From positions 1-32,187 of the forward strand of contig CALGTL010000143.1 in the NCBI GenBank assembly GCA_937901475.1: a stretch of 32,187 bases of DNA, in the 5' to 3' direction. The translations under genes and the position numbers were made by a program. Under the pieces are notes generated by a model. That model was not told the origin of the DNA and did no database searches. It saw only the letters and a list, made by a program, of their open reading frames with translations. Below, in pieces: positions 1 through 8,104 of the stretch. The stretch's first letter is position 1; every line of letters starts with the position of its first letter. The DNA is from an uncultured Dehalococcoidia bacterium. Lineage in GTDB: Bacteria > Chloroflexota > Dehalococcoidia > Lucifugimonadales > Australimonadaceae.

Positions 1-714
1 CATCCCGCCAAGGTGGCCGACAAGACCAAAGCCAGTGACGTCGGTAGCTGAGTTGACGCCGACCGAGACCATCGCCTCTGACGCCGCCTTGTTGGAGGTA
101 CGCATTGCTTCAACAGCCGCTGCAATGTAGGAAAAGTCGGCAATACCCGCCTTGCCAGCAGTCGTGATAACTCCTGTGCCAATAGGTTTTGTGAGTACCA
201 ATCTGTCTCCAGCTTTAGCAGCCGCATTGGTGACGATGTCTTGCGGGGCAATGATGCCAGTGACAGCCATGCCATACTTTGGTTCGGCGTCCTTAATCGT
301 GTGCCCGCCCGCGATAAGTACTCCCGATTCTGCGGCAACATCAGACCCACCCTGTAGGATGCGTCCAAGGATTGCAATGTCGATGTCTTCGGGGAAGCAC
401 ACAATGTTCAGCGCAAGTATTGGCGTCCCCCCCATGGCATACACATCGCTGAGTGCGTTCACAGCAGCGATAGCGCCGTAGTCATAAGGATCGTCAACGA
501 TGGGCGGGAAGAAATCCAAGGTTTGAATTACGCAAAGTTCATCTGTCAGCTGATAGACGGCCGCATCATCGCCTGTCTGAAACCCCACAAGCAACTTAGG
601 GTGTTGCACGTGAGGGAGGTGGCTCAGAACCTCTCCGAGGTCCTCAGGACTGAACTTACCTGCTCAACCGGCGCATGTAGCCAGTGATGTTAAGCGGAAT
701 GTATCTTTTCGCAT
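1..714 (-). CDS. selD: Selenide, water dikinase SelD, Sec-containing, C-terminus beyond window
   Basis: SelD makes selenophosphate from selenide and ATP, the selenium donor for Sec-tRNA. The minus-strand reading from ATG at 714 is open for 238 residues up to the window edge except for one TGA (664-666) at codon 17. The start reads MRKDTFRLTSLATCAG-U-AGKFSPEDL. E. coli SelD has its catalytic Cys at residue 17, so the UGA sits on the catalytic position and is best read as selenocysteine. Further family motifs are GDDAAV, TLDFFPPIVDDPYDYGAIAA, NALSDVYAMGGTP and the Gly-rich TDVTGFGLVGH near the cut end. The usual length is about 350 residues, so roughly a third is missing. An in-frame TAG upstream leaves ATG 714 as the only good start. 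The ribosome-binding site is weak. The family call is very secure; Sec is inferred from position, continued homology and the downstream hairpin. Confidence 0.95.
623..647 (-). promoter_or_regulatory. Candidate bacterial SECIS hairpin in selD
   Basis: Counting the U of the selD UGA as nucleotide 1, nucleotides 20-44 fold into one stem. The upper part is a 7-bp helix (one G-U pair) closed by the loop GGA, continued below by A-U, one G-G mismatch and two more pairs. Bacterial SECIS elements lie just 3' of the UGA, with an apical loop about 16-37 nt away and a G among the first loop bases, and this fits. A smaller alternative hairpin (GTCC-TGA-GGAC, nucleotides 17-27) competes with it. Drawn by hand, not by energy calculation. 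Confidence 0.5.
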
Positions 715-801
715 ACAGTGAAGTATAACTCTGGAGTTCTAGCGGCTCTCCGGGAAGTATCGATGCGGAAAGTATTGCGTAGTTAGACCGGGATGCGATG
801 C

Positions 802-865
802 CCGTAACCTAGAAATGACACAGGGCCCTGCATGTGCAGGGCCCTGTGTCATTTCTAGGTTACGG
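802..865 (-). terminator. 31-bp perfect inverted repeat just after ftsH
   Basis: The two 31-nt arms (802-832 and 835-865) are exact reverse complements separated by TG. The repeat begins 4 bp beyond the ftsH stop codon on the minus strand and precedes selD. Position suggests transcription termination or 3'-end protection of the ftsH mRNA. No T-run follows on either side, so it is not a textbook intrinsic terminator. It includes the palindrome CAGGGCCCTG in each arm. Confidence 0.7.
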
Positions 866-869
866 TGAG

Positions 870-2729
870 CTAAGCGCCAGCGGCCACAGCACTATCCGGT
901 GGGACATCAGACTCGAACAATGCATCAAGGTCTTGACCCTCAACCATTTCATTGGCCATAAGATATAAGGCAATCTGGTGGAGCTTGCCAACGTTCTCGT
1001 TGAGGATACGCTTACAGTTCGTGTAAGCCTCAAGGATTATGCCCTCGACCTCATCGTCTATGTTCTGAGCAACCTTGTCACTGTAGTCGCGTTGCTCGGT
1101 AATCTCACGTCCGAGGAAGACCATCTCTTCACGTTTACCGTAAGTTCGCGGCAAAAGCTTCTCGCTCATGCCGTAGCGCGTGACCATAGCCCGCGCTACG
1201 CCTGTGACGTGCTCTAAGTCGTTGCTAGCCCCGGTGGTTACTTCGCCGAAGATGAGCTCTTCAGCAAGCCTCCCACCAAGTGCCATGGTAATGCGGTCCA
1301 TTAGCTGCGGTCGCGACATGAACATGCGGTCTTCAGAGGGCAAGGACTTGGTGTAGCCAGCAGCCATACCACGAGAGATTATGGAAATCTTCTGAACCGG
1401 GTCAGCGTGCTCCAAGAGGTGCCCCACAAGTGCGTGACCACCTTCATGGTAAGCGACTATTTCTTTCTCGTGCTGGGAGATGACCCGAGAGCGGCGCTCC
1501 GGTCCCATAGTGACGCGGTCTACCGACTCCATGAGTTCTTCGTAGCCAATCTCCTTCTTCTTGCGTCTCGCGGCGAGGATGGCCGCCTCGTTTACGAGGT
1601 TAGCCAAGTCTGCACCTGAGAAGCCGGGAGTCTGGCGAGCTATCGCTTCTAGGTCAACATTATCGGAAAGAGGTTTGCCGGTGATATGGACCTTCAGGAC
1701 TGCAACTCTGCCGTTGATGTCAGGTGAGTCCAAAATCACGCGGCGGTCGAATCGACCTGGACGCAGTAGTGCCGGGTCGAGGATGTCTGGTCGGTTGGTT
1801 GCGGCGATGACAATAACGTTAGTACTGGTGTCGAAGCCATCCATTTCGACGAGAATTTGATTCAGCGTCTGCTCGCGCTCGTCGTGCCCGCCTCCGAGGC
1901 CAGCACCACGATGTCGCCCCACGGCGTCAATCTCGTCGACGAAGACGATACAAGGAGAGTTACGCTTAGCCTGTTCGAATAGGTCACGCACGCGAGAGGC
2001 CCCCACGCCCACGAACATCTCAACGAACTCAGAGCCGCTAATGGAAAAGAATGGGACTCCGGCCTCACCAGCCACTGCGCGACTGAGCAGTGTTTTACCA
2101 GTACCCGGAGGCCCCACCATCAGGACACCCTTAGGGATATGCGCTCCGAGGGAAAGAAATCGTTCGGGGAATTTAAGAAACTCTACGACTTCTTGGAGCT
2201 CAGCTTTCGACTCCTCGACACCTGCTACATCGTCGAAAGTGACTGTGGGTCGATTGCCGGTAGACATACGAGCCTTGCTGCGCCCGAAACCCATGGTTTG
2301 GTTATTAGATCCCTGGGCTTGGCGCATCATGAAAACCAAGATAGCACCAAAGAAAATGAGCGGAAGGAATTGCAAGAGAACGCCGAACAGCGCCCCCAAG
2401 CCAGACGAGGACTGAACCTCAATCTGAATACTTTTCTCATTAGGATTAATATTCGCGGCTTGGAAGAGCTCAAACACACTCGTGCCAGGCTCCTTTGATG
2501 CAGTAAGTAGTTGGGTTGGGTCATTCCGCGGCGTAACTGTTAGTTGATCGCCATTGACACTGATCTTGGAAATCTGCTCATTTTCAGCCATCTGCAAAAT
2601 TGCTGAAAGATCAACCTTCTGAGAGCTGCTCCCAGAGGAGAACAACGTGAAGAATATGGCAATCACGGCCACGAAAATGATCAGGTATACGAAGGAGTTA
2701 CTAACCCACTTATTACCCATTTGCTCCAT
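870..2729 (-). CDS. ftsH: ATP-dependent zinc metalloprotease FtsH
   Basis: Membrane-anchored AAA+ protease that extracts and degrades membrane and short-lived cytosolic proteins, working as a hexamer. In 619 residues it shows an N-terminal membrane segment (about 13-30), a small extracytoplasmic domain, a second membrane segment (about 112-136), Walker A GPPGTGKT (206-213), Walker [10 protein letters not shown] (261-269), a second region of homology (311-329, ending in the Arg finger GRFDR), the zinc site HEGGH (428-432) and the third zinc ligand in SNDLE (Asp504). The length is normal for the family. Two nearby starts are possible (ATG 2729 after GGGAG, or ATG 2720 after GGAG); the first is given. 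It is transcribed away from greA and ends at a perfect 31-bp inverted repeat. Confidence 0.97.
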   Translation of the reverse strand: MEQMGNKWVSNSFVYLIIFVAVIAIFFTLFSSGSSSQKVDLSAILQMAENEQISKISVNGDQLTVTPRNDPTQLLTASKEPGTSVFELFQAANINPNEKSIQIEVQSSSGLGALFGVLLQFLPLIFFGAILVFMMRQAQGSNNQTMGFGRSKARMSTGNRPTVTFDDVAGVEESKAELQEVVEFLKFPERFLSLGAHIPKGVLMVGPPGTGKTLLSRAVAGEAGVPFFSISGSEFVEMFVGVGASRVRDLFEQAKRNSPCIVFVDEIDAVGRHRGAGLGGGHDEREQTLNQILVEMDGFDTSTNVIVIAATNRPDILDPALLRPGRFDRRVILDSPDINGRVAVLKVHITGKPLSDNVDLEAIARQTPGFSGADLANLVNEAAILAARRKKKEIGYEELMESVDRVTMGPERRSRVISQHEKEIVAYHEGGHALVGHLLEHADPVQKISIISRGMAAGYTKSLPSEDRMFMSRPQLMDRITMALGGRLAEELIFGEVTTGASNDLEHVTGVARAMVTRYGMSEKLLPRTYGKREEMVFLGREITEQRDYSDKVAQNIDDEVEGIILEAYTNCKRILNENVGKLHQIALYLMANEMVEGQDLDALFESDVPPDSAVAAGA

Positions 2730-2847
2730 CCGCTCCCGGGCCCTTAAGAAAGCAGGCCATGGGGCATAAGAAAGGTTACCAGCTTGAAGGGAAAATCGGG
2801 CAAGCGTGACAATCTCTGCGTCGTTGCTATGCCTTAAACGGGATTCG

Positions 2848-2877
2848 TTGACAGCCCGATTCAGCGCAGCCTAGAAT
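2848..2877 (+). promoter_or_regulatory. Sigma70-type promoter for greA
   Basis: TTGACA at 2848-2853 and TAGAAT at 2872-2877 are separated by 18 bp. The -35 is a perfect consensus. The expected start of transcription near 2884 leaves about 50 nt of leader before greA. The -10 lies inside a small inverted repeat (CCTAGA at 2870-2875, TCTAGG at 2882-2887) that could be an operator. Confidence 0.7.
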
Positions 2878-2933
2878 CGACTCTAGGACATCGTGAGCTG
2901 CATTTTTAGCTTCATGGTGTGTGGGAGACAAAC

Positions 2934-3707
2934 GTGACACTGTCCGAAGCATTAATTCAATACCTCGCCAATAACGCCGCTAATCTAGATTCCTACGCAC
3001 ATCAGGAGCTCCATCGATTTGGTAGGACTGTTGGCCTTGAACGACAAGTGGAGACCCTCGCCCCGCCGACCGTCGCTGATTACGCGGAGGCTGTTGTCGC
3101 AGCCGGTGGCGATGTTCATGGGAGGCTCTCCCCGCTAAAAGATTTCTTGGCGTATCTCAAGAAACATAATTTTTCCTCTCACAGTCTCGCCCCTCACGTG
3201 AAAATTCCCCGAGCCACTCAACGTGCGATGCTTGCCTCCAAAGCAGCACAAGATTCTATCCCTATGACCAAAGAAGGGAAGAAGCTTCTTCAGGACGAGA
3301 TGGATACAATCAAGTCTGGTCGAACCGGCGTAATCGACGCGATTCGCCTCGCCGCCGCAGACGGTGATTTTAAAGAAAATGCGCCCCTAGATGCAGCTCG
3401 TGAGGTTCAAGGCAAGGCTGAAGCACGCGTCCGGGAACTCGAAGAGACCCTCCGCCGTTCTATCATTCTGGATCCCAAGCAAGGCAAGGGCGTTCGCGTT
3501 GGAAGCGTTGTGGTTCTACAGGACTTGGGTAGTGGTAAGAACGTTACCTATAAGCTGACGGACTCAGCGGAAGCTGACCCTCTAGGTGGTAAAATTTCAA
3601 TCGTATCTCCCGTAGGCGAAGCTCTGATGGGCCACAATCCCGGCGAAGAGATCGCGGTACAGACTCCCAAAGGCGAGCGCAAGTACTTTCTCTCGACGAT
3701 TAAGTAG
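2934..3707 (+). CDS. greA: GreA-type transcription cleavage factor with an extra N-terminal SAM-like domain
   Basis: Gre factors insert a coiled coil into the RNA polymerase secondary channel and stimulate cleavage of backtracked RNA. Residues 108-257 are a complete GreA: a coiled coil with the acidic tip GDFKEN (144-149, keeping the Asp and Glu that hold the catalytic metal) and the C-terminal FKBP-like domain. About 100 residues in front are not part of normal GreA (about 158 aa). Their pattern (ALIQYLA..., then RLSPLKDFLAYLKKHNF and KIPR at 64-93) resembles the core-binding SAM-like domain of tyrosine recombinases. GTG 2934 is chosen because GGGAGA lies 5 nt upstream; GTG 2919 is the alternative. 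It is first in a probable greA-pyrD-small-gene operon. The GreA call is firm; the identity of the N-terminal domain is a reading by eye. Confidence 0.9.
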   Translation: MTLSEALIQYLANNAANLDSYAHQELHRFGRTVGLERQVETLAPPTVADYAEAVVAAGGDVHGRLSPLKDFLAYLKKHNFSSHSLAPHVKIPRATQRAMLASKAAQDSIPMTKEGKKLLQDEMDTIKSGRTGVIDAIRLAAADGDFKENAPLDAAREVQGKAEARVRELEETLRRSIILDPKQGKGVRVGSVVVLQDLGSGKNVTYKLTDSAEADPLGGKISIVSPVGEALMGHNPGEEIAVQTPKGERKYFLSTIK

Positions 3708-3719
3708 GAACGGACCGGC

Positions 3720-4733
3720 GTGAGCCTTCGCTTACCACTACTGTTACTCGCCCGAGTGCCTTGGTATCGGTTGTTTATCCGTCCCATTTTGTTTCGCTTC
3801 GCTCCTGAGCCTGCGCAGCGGGTCGCGGATCATGCCCTTACTGTTAAGCCACTATGGCGCGCTTACGCAAAATTCTCCAACGTCCCTGATAACACTTTCA
3901 CCCTAGCTGGCATCACCCTCCGTAATCCTGTAGGCCTTGCGGCAGGCCTAGATAAGCAATGCGCCTATCTGGATAGCCTCGGGAACATGGGCTTCGGGTA
4001 CGTGGTCGGCGGCACGGTTACCCGCAATGCGAGACCTGGCAACCCCAAGCCTCGCGTGCTCCGTCTACCCGCACAATCCTCGTTGATAAACGCCCTTGGT
4101 TTTCCTAGTGAAGGGCTTAGATCTGCTGAGGCACGGCTTCGCAGGCTAACCGAAAGGCCAGCGAAGGTCCTCGTAAGCATCGCAGCTCTGGATGAGCACG
4201 AAACTCTCGAATGCCTCAGTACCCTCGAGCCGTTGGTTGACGGTATCGAAGTCAATATCAGCTCACCCAATACTGCTGGATTGCGCAAGTTTCAGGAGCC
4301 CGTCGCTCTCCGCGGATTACTCGATATCTTGAATGGGACCAGGGGAAAACCTCTGTTCATCAAAATCCCTCCTTACATGAACCAGGCTGAACATGACAAT
4401 GTGCTTAGTTTGGTGGCTGTGTGTCGTGATACAGGGGTGACGGGCATCACCGTCATGAATACCATACCCGTTAATGACTCTCGACTCGCAATGGGGCGAG
4501 GTGGACTAAGCGGGTTAGCGGTGCGAGAGGATATGCTCCGCATTGTTCCGGAGATTCGCGCAGAGGTCGGCAATGAGATGGTCATCAATGCATGCGGAGG
4601 AATTGCCACCGCAGAGGATGCCAGGCGATCGCTGGCGGCGGGCGCAAACACGGTGCAAATATACACATCGATAGTCTACGGTGGGCCCGGTGTTGTAGGC
4701 GAAATCGTGAAAGGTCTGGCCACGCAATCATGA
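3720..4733 (+). CDS. pyrD: Dihydroorotate dehydrogenase, class 2 (quinone-dependent)
   Basis: Oxidises dihydroorotate to orotate in pyrimidine synthesis, passing electrons to membrane quinone. The 337-residue protein has the class 2 N-terminal amphipathic region (about 1-40), the FMN-site segment VGLAAGLDK, the segment NALGF and the active-site stretch NISSPNT, with Ser (not Cys) as the class 2 base. KIPP, TVMNT, GGLSG and ACGGI follow in the usual order. Some motifs differ slightly from the E. coli enzyme (Leu in AAGLDK, Ala in NALGF). It starts at GTG 3720, 13 nt after greA, and its TGA overlaps the next ATG by 4 bp, suggesting translational coupling. Confidence 0.93.
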   Translation: MSLRLPLLLLARVPWYRLFIRPILFRFAPEPAQRVADHALTVKPLWRAYAKFSNVPDNTFTLAGITLRNPVGLAAGLDKQCAYLDSLGNMGFGYVVGGTVTRNARPGNPKPRVLRLPAQSSLINALGFPSEGLRSAEARLRRLTERPAKVLVSIAALDEHETLECLSTLEPLVDGIEVNISSPNTAGLRKFQEPVALRGLLDILNGTRGKPLFIKIPPYMNQAEHDNVLSLVAVCRDTGVTGITVMNTIPVNDSRLAMGRGGLSGLAVREDMLRIVPEIRAEVGNEMVINACGGIATAEDARRSLAAGANTVQIYTSIVYGGPGVVGEIVKGLATQS

Positions 4734-5047
4734 CTGAACGCTCACGTAATCCTGCCCGTGAAGATGCTGTCGATGAGTTGGCGAAGCTCCCTCCTCTTAG
4801 CGCTATCGCTGAAGAGTTGCGCAATTATCCCGTCCGCTTGCTGGAACAAGTGTGCGAGCAGGCCGAGCGTCGTAAAGGCCCTGTCCCCGACCATACGCTA
4901 ACGTTCATTCCATACCTCGGTGAGACCGCAATCCGCGCGCTGGTGGATGGAGGCTACATTCAACGGCTTGATGACGTACCCTACACAATCCTCGCCTACC
5001 TACCCACGGACAAGGGGAATGCGCTCGCAGCGTTATTACGCGGATAA
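4730..5047 (+). CDS. Small hypothetical protein coupled to pyrD
   Basis: 105 residues starting at the ATG that overlaps the pyrD stop (ATGA). I do not recognise a family. It is hydrophilic, has no signal or membrane segment, and its C-terminal half (ETAIRALVDGGYIQRLDDVPYTILAYLP) could be a winged-helix or MarR-like fold, since it reads as helix, turn and beta-wing. The 4-bp overlap and codon usage like its neighbours argue that it is translated. An upstream extension to 4592 lies inside pyrD and is not supported. Confidence 0.7.
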   Translation: MTERSRNPAREDAVDELAKLPPLSAIAEELRNYPVRLLEQVCEQAERRKGPVPDHTLTFIPYLGETAIRALVDGGYIQRLDDVPYTILAYLPTDKGNALAALLRG

Positions 5048-5142
5048 TCAAAGCGATCGCGTTAGGTCTGCTTGCTAGCTAAGCTCGAAAACTAAGCCCA
5101 AAATGGCATATAGTCCCTGCTAACATACCCACTGCCGTCCTA

Positions 5143-6105
5143 GTGAGCCAGCTTATGAAACTCGACCAGATACGCAACCAGATAACCAAACGTCGTATTG
5201 TAATCACCGCAACTGTAATCACCATTCTCCCGGTCCTCTACTTCAGTATGTCTTGGTATATTGTGACCCAGGCTCTCAAAACCAATGATGTTTTCACTGA
5301 ATTCACATACCACCCCGATGAATGGAACCTCACTTACGAAGATGTCGAATTTCATCCACGCGGCGATGAGCTAATCACCCTTCGCGGTTGGTGGCTCCCA
5401 GCTGAAAATGCGGTTGGCTCAATCATTTGGGTGCATGGGGTAGATAAGGACCGTTCAGTATCATTGCCTCTACTCCGTGATTTGATACAGGAAGGTTTCT
5501 CGGTCTTGGCCTTCGATCTTCGGGGCCATGGCCAATCCGACATCGTGCCCCTAGGTGCGGGGTACAAAGAGCCCGCAGATGTCCGAGGTGCTATAGATTT
5601 CCTGCTTGCAGAGAAGGAAGTGCCTCCCGGAAATGTACTCCTTATGGGGAGCAGTTTTGGCGCTTCCATCGTGCTGATGGCTGGAGTCGGAGAACCTGCG
5701 GTTGCAGGGGTTTACGCCGATTCACCATTCGCGTCACTGCCTGACCTGATGATCGCGGAGATCGAGATGCGAACACCGGCCCCTAGCTGGCTTGCGTCCA
5801 TGCTGCGCCCTGGCATTCTGAGGGTAGGGAGTTTCATGGGTATCGAGCTCGATCAAGTGCGCCCCGAACATGCAGTAGAGGGTTACACAGACGTGAGTAT
5901 TGGCCTCGCTCATTGCCGCGAGGATGAGCGCATCCCGATGGAGCACTCTGTCCGGATTCGTGCGGCGAGTCCTCTCCCTGTCTGGTTCAATCTTTACCCC
6001 CGGTGTGCCCATGACGACGCATACTGGGATTTCCCCGAACAATACGTTGCGATCGTCACTGATTACTTCCTAGATCAACTGGCTTGGCACGAGACGCAGC
6101 CTTAA
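5143..6105 (+). CDS. Membrane-anchored alpha/beta hydrolase
   Basis: 320-residue serine hydrolase of the alpha/beta fold with an N-terminal membrane anchor (about residues 18-40), so the catalytic domain probably faces outward. It has oxyanion-loop HG (98-99), the RGHG element of the family, nucleophile elbow GSSFG (169-173, Ser171), a probable acid in CREDERIP (Asp261) and a probable catalytic His in CAHDDAYW (His290). The substrate cannot be predicted. Similar proteins are usually annotated as lysophospholipase or peptidase-like. The start is GTG 5143 or ATG 5155; neither has a clear ribosome-binding site. It is followed directly by two lipoprotein genes, suggesting a cell-envelope operon. 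Confidence 0.85.
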   Translation: MSQLMKLDQIRNQITKRRIVITATVITILPVLYFSMSWYIVTQALKTNDVFTEFTYHPDEWNLTYEDVEFHPRGDELITLRGWWLPAENAVGSIIWVHGVDKDRSVSLPLLRDLIQEGFSVLAFDLRGHGQSDIVPLGAGYKEPADVRGAIDFLLAEKEVPPGNVLLMGSSFGASIVLMAGVGEPAVAGVYADSPFASLPDLMIAEIEMRTPAPSWLASMLRPGILRVGSFMGIELDQVRPEHAVEGYTDVSIGLAHCREDERIPMEHSVRIRAASPLPVWFNLYPRCAHDDAYWDFPEQYVAIVTDYFLDQLAWHETQP

Positions 6106-6663
6106 ATGATGAATCGTGTATTTGTAGTCGCGCTTTTGGCATCCTTGGCTATGGCTTGCGGTGGGCAATCGGGCCATAACGTGCAAGGGGCTATCGGCAC
6201 TGAGAACGTAGCATTTCTCTTGACTGAGTCTGAAATCGAGGCCCACGGCCGAGATGGGCTAGATGTTTATGGCGATGTATTTGGGTTCATGGATCGCGCG
6301 AGAGAAAGTGGCGCCAACATCGAGGACGTCGAAGCATGGGTAGGGATTGATTACGCGGAAAGCGTCGATAGCTCTCGAGTGAATTTTGCGTTGATGGACA
6401 TGGTCGACCTGCTCAGTGCCCATGCTCGCTTCGACGAAATCACCCAAGATTTTCTTCTTGTTGAATCTGAACAGGGAATAGGGGATCGTTTCGCTGGCCT
6501 CGCTCCGAAGTCAGGCAACGTAGACACCATCGTGATGTTCCTAGTCGCAGACAAGGTGGTTGTAATCACCACAACCACTTCGCTCGTGGACCGTCATCCT
6601 TTAATGACATCAGAGCAGCTCGTCGAGATTGCTCGGCTTGTCGCTCCTCGCATTATTTCTTGA
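6106..6663 (+). CDS. Putative lipoprotein, paralogue of the next gene
   Basis: 185 residues with an N-terminal hydrophobic stretch ending in ASLAMAC, a lipobox-like site giving a lipid-modified Cys at residue 18. I do not recognise the family. After the lipobox it carries the pattern TEN-x4-LLT-x-S-x-IE-x2-G-x-DG, which recurs in the following gene. The C-terminal parts of the two also align loosely, pointing to tandem duplication. It begins right after the hydrolase stop (TAA then ATGATG). Its TGA overlaps the next start, so the three genes are probably translated together. Confidence 0.75.
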   Translation: MMNRVFVVALLASLAMACGGQSGHNVQGAIGTENVAFLLTESEIEAHGRDGLDVYGDVFGFMDRARESGANIEDVEAWVGIDYAESVDSSRVNFALMDMVDLLSAHARFDEITQDFLLVESEQGIGDRFAGLAPKSGNVDTIVMFLVADKVVVITTTTSLVDRHPLMTSEQLVEIARLVAPRIIS

Positions 6664-7211
6664 TTAGATGCATCGTCGCAGCAGGGTTTCTCATAGCTTT
6701 AATCTCGGCCTGCGCAAGCGAGGAGATTCCTGTGCGCATAGGCAGCGCGGTAATCACTGAAAATATCATCGAACGCCTACTTACCAAGTCAGATATCGAG
6801 CAGTCTGGAGGAGATGGTCGAGGTCTTAACCAATCGATTGAAGATCTACTGGCCTTCGCCATTGCGATTGACAACCAGCTTGCCACGACGGCAGAGGCTC
6901 TGTGGAGCGTGCGCTGGACCGCGAGCGGAAAACCGGGCATGTTAATGACGGTGACTCGCTTTTATGAGGCTACAGATGCTGATGCTGCGCTAGATCAGAT
7001 TGAGCGTGGTACAGCTTATCGGAGTATGGAAAGTACAATCGGTGAGCGCTCAACGCTTGCACCTGCAAATGCCGATGTCGGTGCAGCAATCACTTTCGTG
7101 CGTGATCGTGCGATGGTATCTCTGCAATTACCTCTGGCAAGTGATGGGTCAACACTACTCAACGAGCAACAGCTTTTGAGCCTAGCCATTACAATCGAGG
7201 CGAGGCTCTAG
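6660..7211 (+). CDS. Putative lipoprotein, paralogue of the previous gene
   Basis: 183 residues with a short signal and a good lipobox (LISAC, Cys at residue 18). It starts at TTG 6660, which overlaps the previous TGA by 4 bp (TTGA). The mature protein begins like its neighbour (TEN-x5-LLT-x-S-x-IE-x2-G-x-DG) and has no recognised domain. The segment VTRFYEATDADAALDQIERG reads like a small alpha/beta domain. Function unknown. Position next to an anchored hydrolase suggests a role at the outer face of the membrane. The gene ends just before a perfect 23-bp hairpin. Confidence 0.72.
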   Translation: MIRCIVAAGFLIALISACASEEIPVRIGSAVITENIIERLLTKSDIEQSGGDGRGLNQSIEDLLAFAIAIDNQLATTAEALWSVRWTASGKPGMLMTVTRFYEATDADAALDQIERGTAYRSMESTIGERSTLAPANADVGAAITFVRDRAMVSLQLPLASDGSTLLNEQQLLSLAITIEARL

Positions 7212-7231
7212 CATATCGTTCCTAAAATTCA

Positions 7232-7283
7232 AACAGTAAAAGAGAGAGGCATGCTTAGTCGCATGCCTCTCTCTTTTACTGTT
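7232..7283. terminator. Perfect 23-bp hairpin between converging genes
   Basis: Arms 7232-7254 and 7261-7283 are exact reverse complements around the 6-nt loop TTAGTC. They lie 20 bp after the lipoprotein stop and 13 bp after the stop of the opposing SDR gene, so the site can serve both strands. The arms contain GAGAGAGGCATGC. There is no strong terminal T-run. Confidence 0.8.
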
Positions 7284-7296
7284 CATTAGCATTGAT

Positions 7297-8034
7297 CTAG
7301 TGCAGCAAGCCTCCGCCGTCACAGACGATTGACTGCCCAGAAATCATAGCGCCATCGTCGCTGGCCAAGAAGGCGATGAGGCCTGCCAAGTGCTCAGGGT
7401 GCACGCGTTTCTTAATGGCTTGGTTGAGCATAGTTCGCTCGAACATGTCCTCTCCGTTGTACTCAAGCGTGCCCTCGGTCGCGACCTGACCAGGCATGAC
7501 CGCGTTCACCGCGATGCCGTCACCGCCTAATTCTTTGCACATATTCCAGGACAATCCGACAACCGCTCCTTTGGCAGAGACGTAGGGCGTCTGTCCTACG
7601 TTGCCCATGAAAAAGGTACGCGACGCGACGTTGATCACTCGACCATTCTCGCTCTGCTTCAACATGGGGTATGCGGCTTTAATAGCAAGGAAGTACCCGA
7701 TGTAGTTGATCTCGGCGAAGCGCTCGAGATCTCCCTTCGTCCAATCCTGCCAGTCGCGGCGTGGAGCGATGATTCCCGCATTATTGACCAAAATATCGAG
7801 CCCCCCGTACGTGGCTTCGACTCCCTTAAATGCCTCAGCTAACAAGCCTTCGTCAGTGGTGTCCACCATGAACGCGGAACCACCGATTTCCTTGGCGACG
7901 ACCTCTGCTTCATCCAAACGCAGGTCAAGGATCGCGACCTTAGCGCCTTCTTCTGCAAGTCGGGTCGCTGCGGCCTTGCCGAGTCCGCGAGCTCCGCCAG
8001 TAACCACTGCTATACGGCCGTCCAGTCCTCGCAT
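7297..8034 (-). CDS. Short-chain dehydrogenase/reductase
   Basis: 245-residue classical SDR, an NAD(P)-dependent oxidoreductase of unknown substrate. Visible are the cofactor motif TGGARGLG (12-19), Asp37 at the end of the second strand (favours NAD(H)), NNAG (84-87) and the catalytic Ser138, Tyr151 and Lys155 (YVSAK). The C-terminal SGQSIVCDGG is typical of 3-ketoacyl reductase-like SDRs. The start is ATG 8034 because AGGGAG lies 6 nt upstream; a TTG at 8052 would place that site inside the gene. It lies 70 bp downstream of the FIST gene on the same strand, possibly in one transcript. Confidence 0.92.
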   Translation of the reverse strand: MRGLDGRIAVVTGGARGLGKAAATRLAEEGAKVAILDLRLDEAEVVAKEIGGSAFMVDTTDEGLLAEAFKGVEATYGGLDILVNNAGIIAPRRDWQDWTKGDLERFAEINYIGYFLAIKAAYPMLKQSENGRVINVASRTFFMGNVGQTPYVSAKGAVVGLSWNMCKELGGDGIAVNAVMPGQVATEGTLEYNGEDMFERTMLNQAIKKRVHPEHLAGLIAFLASDDGAMISGQSIVCDGGGLLH

Positions 8035-8104
8035 TTTACTCTCCCTATCCAATGTCCTGGTTTTGTTTATGTGGTTACATAACCCACTGCATGAAAGTCA
8101 ATTA

